Assembly: GCA_009835515.1 (NCBI GenBank) | Contig: VXXH01000427.1 | Coordinates: 1-7,465 of the forward strand | From: Candidatus Poribacteria bacterium | GTDB taxonomy: Bacteria > Poribacteria > WGA-4E > WGA-3G | Reading direction: 5' to 3' | Length of the DNA stretch: 7,465 nucleotides | In this document: positions 1 to 5,647 of the stretch, piece after piece | Layout: every line of letters begins with the position of its first letter | Position numbering within the stretch: position 1 is the stretch's first letter | Notes under the pieces: generated by a model | Told to the model about the DNA's origin: nothing | The model's database searches: none | Seen by the model: only the letters and a program-made list of their open reading frames with translations | Translations under genes and position numbers: made by a program

Positions 1-52
1 GAGCAGTAGACTGAAAATCTATGTGTCGGCAGTTCGATTCTGCCTCTCGGCA
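1..52 (+). tRNA. tRNA-Phe (GAA), 5' end cut off by the window
   Basis: This is the 3' part of a tRNA that delivers phenylalanine to UUC/UUU codons. A five-pair anticodon stem (6-10 with 18-22, one G-U pair) closes the seven-base loop CTGAAAA at 11-17, which places anticodon GAA at 13-15. A perfect T stem (28-32 with 40-44) closes the loop TTCGATT. The 3' acceptor strand is 45-51 with discriminator A52. CCA is not encoded, so it must be added after transcription. The acceptor 5' strand and most of the D arm lie before the window. A second tRNA follows 30 bases later and the two may share a transcript. Confidence 0.93.
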
Positions 53-82
53 TTTCTTTCCCCAATTGCCACAGTTTGTTAA

Positions 83-154
83 GCCGGTGTAGCTCAGTGG
101 AAGAGCAACTGATTCGTAATCAGTAGGTCGGAGGTTCAAATCCTCTCATCGGCT
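83..154 (+). tRNA. tRNA-Thr (CGT)
   Basis: This is a complete 72-base tRNA reading the threonine codon ACG. The acceptor stem is seven pairs (83-89 with 147-153, one G-U). The D stem is GCTC/GAGC (92-95 with 103-106). The anticodon stem ACTGA/TCAGT (108-112 with 120-124) closes the loop TTCGTAA with anticodon CGT at 115-117. The T stem (130-134 with 142-146, outermost pair G-U) closes the loop TTCAAAT. The discriminator is T154 and CCA is not encoded. The G1-C72 and C2-G71 pairs and the G35-U36 anticodon bases fit known threonine identity elements. No clear terminator hairpin follows. Confidence 0.96.
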
Positions 155-255
155 CTTCATCATGTGCCAGTTTCCGCTACTTTTTCATATTACCAAGTTT
201 GCAACATCAGACTTATTTCTCTTCCCTACTCTTAACACACTTGGCTAAAAATCAC

Positions 256-260
256 GGAGG
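256..260 (+). promoter_or_regulatory. Ribosome binding site GGAGG that sets the GTG start at 268
   Basis: GGAGG lies seven bases before GTG at 268. An in-frame TTG at 199 would make the product 23 residues longer, but it has no such site ahead of it. The region from the tRNA end (155) to here otherwise shows no promoter I would defend and no terminator hairpin. Confidence 0.75.
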
Positions 261-267
261 AACACCA

Positions 268-708
268 GTGATTAATACTGCCCCACTGCTGAACGCATCG
301 AAAGTAATCATACCTCATTTGCCCAAGAGCGTTCAAAAATTGATGCCTGGGTTCTTAGCACTTCTACCTTTGGCACTTGAAATTGCTAAACTCTTGTATA
401 AACACCGCCAAGAAATCAGAGGTATGATTAAGAATCTAACCAAACATACCTCAAAACAAACTAAAAAGATAAGTGATGGAGTAGCAGCAACTGTTCCGCG
501 TTTGCCGAAAAAGGTAGGTCGAAAGTTAAGTCGTCGGTTGAAATATCTGCCGTTTGCACTTGAGATTGCCAAAGCCTCTTACAGAGAGAAACACAAAAAA
601 GTTCAGCGTTTAACAACTTCCCTTCCGAAGAAGACTCAGCGGAAAATCGATAGGTTATTAAAACGACACCATCGGCCGCGGCGTTTGAATTTCCTACGCG
701 GTTCTTGA
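268..708 (+). CDS. Small, highly basic protein built of two tandem repeats, function unknown
   Basis: This is a 146-residue protein I do not recognise. It starts at GTG behind a strong GGAGG. About 37 residues are Lys or Arg against 6 acidic ones, and there is no Cys or Trp. The chain repeats itself with a period of about 61 residues. LPKSVQKL (18-25) matches LPKKVGRKL (79-87), LPLALEIAK (33-41) matches LPFALEIAK (94-102), and KQTKKI (63-68) matches KTQRKI (122-127). Both units look helical, alternating basic stretches with a short hydrophobic LALEIAK core that is too short for a sure membrane span. The gene is about 41% G+C by hand count, lower than its neighbours. It sits alone after two tRNA genes and converges with the TPR gene. 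The charge suggests binding to nucleic acid or an acidic membrane surface, but that is inference. The coding status itself rests on the start site, the open frame and the repeat conservation. Confidence 0.72.
   Translation: MINTAPLLNASKVIIPHLPKSVQKLMPGFLALLPLALEIAKLLYKHRQEIRGMIKNLTKHTSKQTKKISDGVAATVPRLPKKVGRKLSRRLKYLPFALEIAKASYREKHKKVQRLTTSLPKKTQRKIDRLLKRHHRPRRLNFLRGS
319..648 (+). repeat. Internal tandem duplication inside the basic gene
   Basis: Two coding units start at 319 and 502, a spacing of 183 bases or 61 codons. The best preserved stretch is the LP(L/F)ALEIAK coding segment, starting at 364 in unit 1 and 547 in unit 2. Bases differ there mostly at third codon positions, as expected if the protein sequence rather than the DNA is conserved. 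A third partial copy of the LPKK motif begins at 622. Confidence 0.7.
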
Positions 709-762
709 AGTTACCTTCGTAGATACCAACAGTAAAAATATAGGATTCTTTTTCGCTCTTCG

Positions 763-1884
763 CTATTCTTCCGATTCAGACTCAACCGCAATATCTTCTT
801 CAAGCGATTTGATATTCGCTAAGACAGTCGGGTGCGACTCAATTTCGTATACCTTCCGGTACATTTCAAGTGCCTTCGCCTTATCCACAAGAAAACTGCC
901 ATAAATTTCAGCCATCCGTTCCCAAGCGCGAACATCTTGTGGATCGAGTTCCACAATGCGTTCGTAGACTTGCAGTGCATTCGCGTATCCACGCGTTTCG
1001 ATATCTTCGCGCTCAAGCGCAGATGCCCGCGCATAATACAAACGCACAAGATCCGAGATAATCTCATCCATTCCTGGACGCTCTGCCACTGCTTGCTCCA
1101 ATAGGAGAATAGACTCCGACTCAAGTCGGCTGACTTCAGCCAGATCTTCATCGGTGAATTCTCGATCAAGGAATTGATAACTCTGAAGCATTTTGGCGTA
1201 CGTCCTTGATAACTGGAGGCGGGCAAGGATACCGATAGGTGCTTTTTCAGACACAATATCTCGGAGCTCTGGATCACTTTCAATCGCTTTTTTGTAGTGT
1301 TCAACGGCTTGCTCAAGCTGCCTGTTCCCGTGATAGAGAACGCCGAGACGATAGTGTGCCTCAGCGTTGTTTGGGTCATTCTCAATCACAGCAAGGAATT
1401 CTTCCGTCGCTTGCGCCAATAATGTATCGTCTAAGGCTTCATTGCTCAGCAGCTTGCCGCGTAAAAGACGAACATCGGGATGATCCGGTTGAATACGTGC
1501 CGCATGCTCCAAACGCGCCCTTGCATCTTTCGCCCAATTGCTCCGTGAATAGATTTCCGCGATACGGAGATTCGCATGCAAACCGACCTCAGCACTCGTC
1601 TGGGACTCCCCGTTTACGGGTACCATTTGTCCCTTTTCAGCAGTTTCTAATGCCTGTAACGCCCGCCAATAGAGAAGCGCAGCATCAACGAGATCCTCTT
1701 GCGCAAAAAGTGTATCCGCCTTCTCAATGAAGGCACCCACCTGTGACACAGGTGGCGATTCGGGTTCGGCACTGCCCCGACGAATATAGAACGATGCCAG
1801 CACAACAAAGCCGACTACCGCCAACACCTCTGCATAAATGAGCCAACTGCGTAAAGAAAATAGGGATTTTACATTGGATAACAT
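763..1884 (-). CDS. Membrane-anchored tetratricopeptide repeat (TPR) protein
   Basis: This is a 373-residue protein with one hydrophobic span near residues 14-33, followed by Arg-Arg and a long soluble region of TPR helices. A canonical TPR is visible at 173-206 (HYRLGVLYHGNRQLEQAVEHY). Further TPR-like units lie at about 53-80, 104-137, 138-171 and 319-352, and the C-terminus is very acidic (ESESEE). TPR arrays act as protein-binding scaffolds. An anchored one could organise an envelope complex, but the partner cannot be named. The ATG at 1884 is preferred over a GTG ten codons earlier because AAAAGGAG lies five bases upstream of it. The gene follows dsbD after 75 bases on the same strand and is probably last in the unit. 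No hairpin terminator is visible in the 54 bases beyond its stop. Confidence 0.88.
   Translation of the reverse strand: MLSNVKSLFSLRSWLIYAEVLAVVGFVVLASFYIRRGSAEPESPPVSQVGAFIEKADTLFAQEDLVDAALLYWRALQALETAEKGQMVPVNGESQTSAEVGLHANLRIAEIYSRSNWAKDARARLEHAARIQPDHPDVRLLRGKLLSNEALDDTLLAQATEEFLAVIENDPNNAEAHYRLGVLYHGNRQLEQAVEHYKKAIESDPELRDIVSEKAPIGILARLQLSRTYAKMLQSYQFLDREFTDEDLAEVSRLESESILLLEQAVAERPGMDEIISDLVRLYYARASALEREDIETRGYANALQVYERIVELDPQDVRAWERMAEIYGSFLVDKAKALEMYRKVYEIESHPTVLANIKSLEEDIAVESESEE
1737..1755. repeat. 19-base perfect palindrome (9+1+9) inside the TPR gene
   Basis: CCACCTGTG-A-CACAGGTGG is perfectly symmetrical about A1746. It lies about 130-147 bases inside the TPR gene, in the linker after the membrane span (PPVSQVG). 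Perfect dyads of this size can be protein-binding sites, but here it may simply be chance in coding sequence. Confidence 0.45.
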
Positions 1885-1889
1885 ACGGA

Positions 1890-1897
1890 CTCCTTTT
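1890..1897 (-). promoter_or_regulatory. Ribosome binding site AAAAGGAG deciding the TPR gene start
   Basis: Read on the minus strand, AAAAGGAG is five bases before the ATG at 1884. It lies inside the reading frame extended to GTG at 1914, so that longer start is unlikely. The short gap upstream, back to the dsbD stop, holds no convincing promoter, which fits read-through from dsbD. Confidence 0.75.
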
Positions 1898-1959
1898 GCC
1901 TTGAGCTGAAACACAAAACTATCCTACAGTCGTTTCAATCCGACAACCGAAACAACACA

Positions 1960-3810
1960 CTATTGCCTGCTGCTCTCAATTTCGTCAAGAATGCCGAGCA
2001 TATCCTCAGCATTAACGAACCCAGTGAACCGCTTAAGAGTGGTACGGTCAGCATCCAAAAAAATGACAACCGGCAATCCGGGAATCTGATACTTCTCGGT
2101 GAGTGCCTTCGTCGTTTCGGAGGTGCGGGTGAAATCGAGTTTGACGTTAACATAGTCATCAAGCCTCGCTGCAACAGCCGGATTCGCGTATGTTTGGTGA
2201 TCCAGTTCATTACACGCGACACACCAAGAGGCATAGAAATCGAGCATTACAAGCTTGTTCTCCCGTTTAGCGATTTCAAATCCTTCTGCTTCGTCGTAAA
2301 CCCAATTCAGATGGGGTCCGGCAGGTTGTTGAATGCCACCCACAAGCATATAGGCACCGAACACCGCTAACAAGAGACCGCCCGCTTTTCGGAATCTCAT
2401 CTGTGGAGAGATACCACTGAAACGTTGTGTCAACTTACCGAGCCATAAACCGATAAGCACTAAACCGCCAGCGATAGCAAAAAACGGAAGTGAGTTCTGG
2501 AGGAAACTCTGCAAGACCGGAAACACATCTTTCAGAAAATAGAGTGCCATCGTAATAATCGCAATACCGAAAATATTTTCCAAAACATACATCCAACCGC
2601 CTGAACGTGGCAGCGCAGAGAGCAAACCCGAAAATGTACCGATACCGATAAAAAGCAGTCCCATTCCGAGCGCATAAGTGAACATGAGCCAGAATCCGAG
2701 GAACAGGCTCCCTGTTGTCGCTATATACGTTAGCACCACTGCTAACGCGGGACCTGTGCAGGGTGCTGCGATCACACCAGCGACCGTTCCCATAGCGAAT
2801 GCTCCGGCAAATCCAGCACCCCCAACAGTGTTTAGACGGTTCTGCACCGAGTATGGCAACCGAATTTCAAAAACACCAAACATTGACAGTCCGAGAGTAA
2901 CGAGAATTAAACTGATGAAACCGACTACCCACGGATTCGCCATTATCTGACCGAAGACAGCACCTGTTGAAGCAACCGCCACGCCTAAAATCGAATACAT
3001 GACAACAATTCCGATGACATACACAACAGAGAGCAGGAAAGATTTAAATAGACCGGCAGACTCGTTGGCACCAAAAACAGAAACGGTGATGGGTATGAGT
3101 GGGTAAACGCAGGGAGTCAGGCTGGTCAAGATTCCACCTGCAAATACGAGTAAGAACGCAAGCCAGACCTGCCCACCGGAGAGGGCGCGCTCGAGACCCC
3201 CTTCGTTACCAGTCGAACTCGGCGGTGCCATGAATTCAATATTAGCAAAAACGGCTTCATGAATACGTTGAACAGGCTCTTCTATACCGACAATCTCAAT
3301 AGGTATTGAAAAAGCGAGGGTTTCAGGTAACAGACACTGCGTATCGTTACATGCCTGATATTGCAGCTGAAAATCTAACGTGCTTGATCCAACTGGAGCC
3401 GTCTGGTTTAAGTCGGCTTGGATACCGATAGTGATAGTATCGTGATAGACGGGCGCCTCCCCGATTGACCCGAGTTTTAGCACTTCACCTGCGGGGTATA
3501 CGACCTCCCCAAAAGTGAGATGCGACACCTTAGGTGGGGTCACCTCGGTCGCGATAAGCCCTTCCTTCGCTGGATTGGCGTTGACGTGCCATCCTTTGGC
3601 AATTTCCACGACGACAGCAATTTGGAATTGACTTCCCGGTTGCACCTTGTCAAGTGAGAGGTAACCTTTCGCTGAGAGTTTCTCAACAGGTATTTTTTCA
3701 CCAAGCCCGAAATCTGCGAGCTGTGCTTGTGTGCGAACTGGAAAAGTTATTGCGATAAGTATCAACAGGCTCCAGAATAGGTATTGATGACGTTTGATGG
3801 CCTTCAACAT
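1960..3810 (-). CDS. dsbD: Thiol:disulfide interchange protein DsbD
   Basis: DsbD carries electrons from cytoplasmic thioredoxin across the inner membrane to periplasmic proteins such as disulfide isomerases and cytochrome c maturation factors. At 616 residues it is a full-length family member. A signal peptide (about 1-30, ending TQAQ) leads into the N-terminal periplasmic domain with the pair C154/C159 (CNDTQC). The membrane domain (about 214-492) carries C234 in TPCVYP and C351 in APCTGP. The C-terminal thioredoxin-like domain has the WCVAC active site (C530/C533) and a cis-Pro loop near GLP 578-580. These six cysteines are the only ones in the protein and match the six needed for the relay, so it is probably active. 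The N-terminal pair is spaced by four residues, against five in E. coli as I recall it. GAGGAGG lies eight bases before the ATG, in the 17-base gap after the PorX-like gene, which indicates co-transcription. Confidence 0.97.
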   Translation of the reverse strand: MLKAIKRHQYLFWSLLILIAITFPVRTQAQLADFGLGEKIPVEKLSAKGYLSLDKVQPGSQFQIAVVVEIAKGWHVNANPAKEGLIATEVTPPKVSHLTFGEVVYPAGEVLKLGSIGEAPVYHDTITIGIQADLNQTAPVGSSTLDFQLQYQACNDTQCLLPETLAFSIPIEIVGIEEPVQRIHEAVFANIEFMAPPSSTGNEGGLERALSGGQVWLAFLLVFAGGILTSLTPCVYPLIPITVSVFGANESAGLFKSFLLSVVYVIGIVVMYSILGVAVASTGAVFGQIMANPWVVGFISLILVTLGLSMFGVFEIRLPYSVQNRLNTVGGAGFAGAFAMGTVAGVIAAPCTGPALAVVLTYIATTGSLFLGFWLMFTYALGMGLLFIGIGTFSGLLSALPRSGGWMYVLENIFGIAIITMALYFLKDVFPVLQSFLQNSLPFFAIAGGLVLIGLWLGKLTQRFSGISPQMRFRKAGGLLLAVFGAYMLVGGIQQPAGPHLNWVYDEAEGFEIAKRENKLVMLDFYASWCVACNELDHQTYANPAVAARLDDYVNVKLDFTRTSETTKALTEKYQIPGLPVVIFLDADRTTLKRFTGFVNAEDMLGILDEIESSRQ

Positions 3811-3827
3811 ACGTAAATCCTCCTCAA

Positions 3828-5483
3828 CTACCTCGGTTCAAGCACAACGCACGGCAGAATCATCTCTTCAAGAGAAACACCGCCGTGTTGGAAACTGCCT
3901 TGAAATATTTCTTTATAGACGTTGAACTGCCTATCATAAACAAAATAGTAGTCTTCTTTAGCGAGAACATAATTCATCCGCGTTGATTCCCCGGGTAAAC
4001 GATACGTCTCTGGGTCTTTTATAATCCATCCGGTTTCAGGTGTGCACGAGATGTTTCTGCCCTCTTTAAACCGAAGCCCAGCAGTGAGTGCGGCTTGGCT
4101 TGAAATCTTCGCAGCATTTTGACAGCGTAACGAACCGTGGTCAGACGTTAAGATGACGGTTATATCGCGTTCGGCAGCAATCCTGAATATTTCATAAAGC
4201 CGAGAATGTTGAAACCACGCGTGGACAAGCGTCCGGAATGCCGCCTCATCTGGAATAAGCTGCCGAAGTAAATCCACCTCATACCGCGCATGGGTCAGCA
4301 TATCCAAGAAATCGACAACGAGTGCCGACAAACTAATGCGATCTGCGACGCTCAACCAGTGCAGGTATTGCATCTCCCCACGCACATCAAAAATCTTGAA
4401 GTAATGCGGGGGCGGTTTGAGAGGTATGCCGTGCCGCTCAAATTGTAAACGCAGAAGTTGTTTCTCATAGCGATTAATGCTCGTGTGTGTGTTATCCGGT
4501 TCCGCGTACAGGTCTGGATATCTTTCAGCAAGCTCAAGCGGAAACAGCCCACTAAAAATAGCGTTCCGGGCATAGCGCGTCGCTGTTGGCACGATGGAAT
4601 AATAATAATCCGTCTTTATGTCAAACAGCGGATAAAGCAACGGCTCAATTTTAAGCCAATGGTCGAGCCGCATACAATCCATAACGATAAATAATACCTG
4701 CTTCCCCGCCTGAATTTCAGGGATGACATATTTGTAAACGACATCCACGGACAAGGTCGGCGACGCTTTACCGACAAGCCAATGCTTATAGTTATCCTGA
4801 ATATAGTTCGCAAACGCAGCGTTTGCCTCATGTTTCTCCGTTTCATGAATAGTTTTAAGCCCGTCAACACTATGTAAGGTATCAAGCCGCAGATCCCATT
4901 CCACGAGACGAACGTAAGTATCTATCCATGTTTGCCAATCGCTATCAGCGTCGCGTTCTGGTATTTCCCCACCGGAAATGCGCGTCCGATTAAAATTTTG
5001 GACGTACGCTTGCGGTGTATATGCTTCCCGAACGCCTTGCTTTTCAAGCAAAAAGGCAAGTGATAATGCCAACTGCCTTGAAGAAGCCTTGACCTGAGCA
5101 TTCTCTGACATCATGAAGATATTGCCAACATTATAAAGGCTTGCTTGCTGCAGGACTTCCTGTCCATCCTCACGCGTAAGGAGAATGATCGGAATATGTG
5201 CATCCACATCTCGAATCCGCGCAAGTAGATTATCCGTTTGCATTGCTGCATCGTAATTCAGTAAGGCAGCGTGATATGTCTCGTCTTTGAGTAAAGCAAT
5301 GCCTTCAGCACCCGTGTCCGCTAAGGAGACATCGTATCCTTCGTACTCCAAAAAGCGAACATACGGTTTTGGTGTTATATACTTCTGTTTTTCACGATAT
5401 GAATCTTCAGGTTGTCCGTTAGATTGCTCTACGTCAGTTCTCTGATTATCAATCCACAGAACCCTCCATCTTTTTTCTTTCAT
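3828..5483 (-). CDS. PorX-like protein: degenerate receiver domain plus PglZ phosphodiesterase domain
   Basis: This is a 551-residue cytoplasmic protein. Residues 5-145 form a response-regulator receiver fold (VLWIDN strand, then FLEYEGYDV, IPIILLT). Residues about 190-551 form a PglZ domain of the alkaline phosphatase superfamily. Its expected metal and catalytic residues are visible: D269 in VMDCMR, the PTAT segment with T300/T302, D394 and H398 in DFLDMLTH, D448-H449 in TSDHG, and H533 in QHGG. The receiver looks disabled. Asn76 stands where the phosphoacceptor Asp belongs (LLNYDAAM), Met125 replaces the conserved Lys, and about 20 hydrophilic residues are inserted after D12. PorX of Bacteroidetes has this architecture and controls the type IX secretion system, but the same job here is unproven. 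The ATG at 5483 is chosen for its AAAAGGGGG site; a longer frame reaches 5582. The gene leads dsbD by 17 bases. Confidence 0.87.
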   Translation of the reverse strand: MKEKRWRVLWIDNQRTDVEQSNGQPEDSYREKQKYITPKPYVRFLEYEGYDVSLADTGAEGIALLKDETYHAALLNYDAAMQTDNLLARIRDVDAHIPIILLTREDGQEVLQQASLYNVGNIFMMSENAQVKASSRQLALSLAFLLEKQGVREAYTPQAYVQNFNRTRISGGEIPERDADSDWQTWIDTYVRLVEWDLRLDTLHSVDGLKTIHETEKHEANAAFANYIQDNYKHWLVGKASPTLSVDVVYKYVIPEIQAGKQVLFIVMDCMRLDHWLKIEPLLYPLFDIKTDYYYSIVPTATRYARNAIFSGLFPLELAERYPDLYAEPDNTHTSINRYEKQLLRLQFERHGIPLKPPPHYFKIFDVRGEMQYLHWLSVADRISLSALVVDFLDMLTHARYEVDLLRQLIPDEAAFRTLVHAWFQHSRLYEIFRIAAERDITVILTSDHGSLRCQNAAKISSQAALTAGLRFKEGRNISCTPETGWIIKDPETYRLPGESTRMNYVLAKEDYYFVYDRQFNVYKEIFQGSFQHGGVSLEEMILPCVVLEPR

Positions 5484-5489
5484 GTTATA

Positions 5490-5498
5490 CCCCCTTTT
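5490..5498 (-). promoter_or_regulatory. Ribosome binding site AAAAGGGGG of the PorX-like gene
   Basis: On the minus strand AAAAGGGGG ends six bases before the ATG at 5483. This supports the 551-residue form over an in-frame start up to 33 codons upstream, whose extra residues do not resemble a receiver domain. The four A residues also form part of the 3' arm of the hairpin at 5495-5519. Confidence 0.72.
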
Positions 5499-5519
5499 GG
5501 CGCAGCTCGCAAGCCAAAA
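5495..5519 (-). promoter_or_regulatory. Hairpin abutting the ribosome binding site of the PorX-like gene
   Basis: On the minus strand the arms TTTTGGC and GCCAAAA pair perfectly (seven pairs) around an 11-base loop. The second arm runs straight into GGGGG of the ribosome binding site. If formed in RNA it could change access to the start. It could also be an operator or chance, because no ligand-binding fold is recognisable. Confidence 0.4.
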
Positions 5520-5540
5520 TCCGCTTGACAAAAGCGCGAC

Positions 5541-5563
5541 ATAGGTTCGCAAAGTGCACCTAT
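5541..5563 (-). promoter_or_regulatory. Inverted repeat ATAGGT-N11-ACCTAT upstream of the PorX-like gene
   Basis: Two perfect six-base arms (5541-5546 and 5558-5563) flank 11 bases, about 60-80 bases before the ATG at 5483. The position and spacing would suit a dimeric regulator site. A smaller repeat, CGCTT-N5-AAGCG (5522-5536), sits between it and the gene. I could not place a convincing -35/-10 pair in this leader. Confidence 0.3.
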
Positions 5564-5571
5564 ATCTTGAT

Positions 5572-5599
5572 AAAATGGGCAATCCGTCGCTTGCCCATT
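5572..5599 (-). terminator. Probable Rho-independent terminator after the GlcE-like gene
   Basis: A perfect nine-pair stem, AATGGGCAA with TTGCCCATT (5574-5582 and 5591-5599), closes an eight-base loop. On the minus strand it is followed by a short T run (TTTTATC, counting the end of the arm), 49 bases beyond the stop of the oxidase gene. This would separate that gene from the PorX-like unit. The T run is short, so termination may be partial. Confidence 0.55.
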
Positions 5600-5647
5600 A
5601 TTTTCGGGGTGAGCATCGTGAATTTTCAACAAAAAACAGAGCAAAAA

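Noticed and set aside
155..255. Promoter for the basic gene, such as TTGCAA at 199-204
   Set aside because: No acceptable -10 element lies 16-18 bases downstream, so the match is not defensible.
199..267. Longer start (TTG at 199) for the basic protein
   Set aside because: There is no ribosome binding site ahead of it, while GTG at 268 has GGAGG at ideal spacing and the repeat structure begins after it.
83..267. tRNA-Thr 3' end as an attachment site of an integrated element carrying the basic gene
   Set aside because: No second copy of the tRNA 3' end and no integrase are visible in the window, so only the position and low G+C hint at it.
1239..1730. A 163-residue + strand open frame within the TPR gene
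   Set aside because: It is antisense to a well-supported TPR coding region, has no recognisable motif and no good ribosome binding site. It is a shadow frame.
1931..1956. GTTTCAATCC-like string resembling the end of some CRISPR repeats
   Set aside because: There is only one copy and no regularly spaced repeats or spacers. It lies in a short gap between dsbD and the TPR gene.
1963..2370. A 135-residue + strand open frame over the thioredoxin-like end of dsbD
   Set aside because: It is fully antisense to a conserved DsbD domain with its CVAC motif, and the frame has no independent support.
3828..5483. PglZ as part of a BREX phage-defence system
   Set aside because: No pglX methylase, brxC or other BREX genes are nearby, and the receiver-PglZ layout matches PorX-type proteins rather than BREX PglZ.
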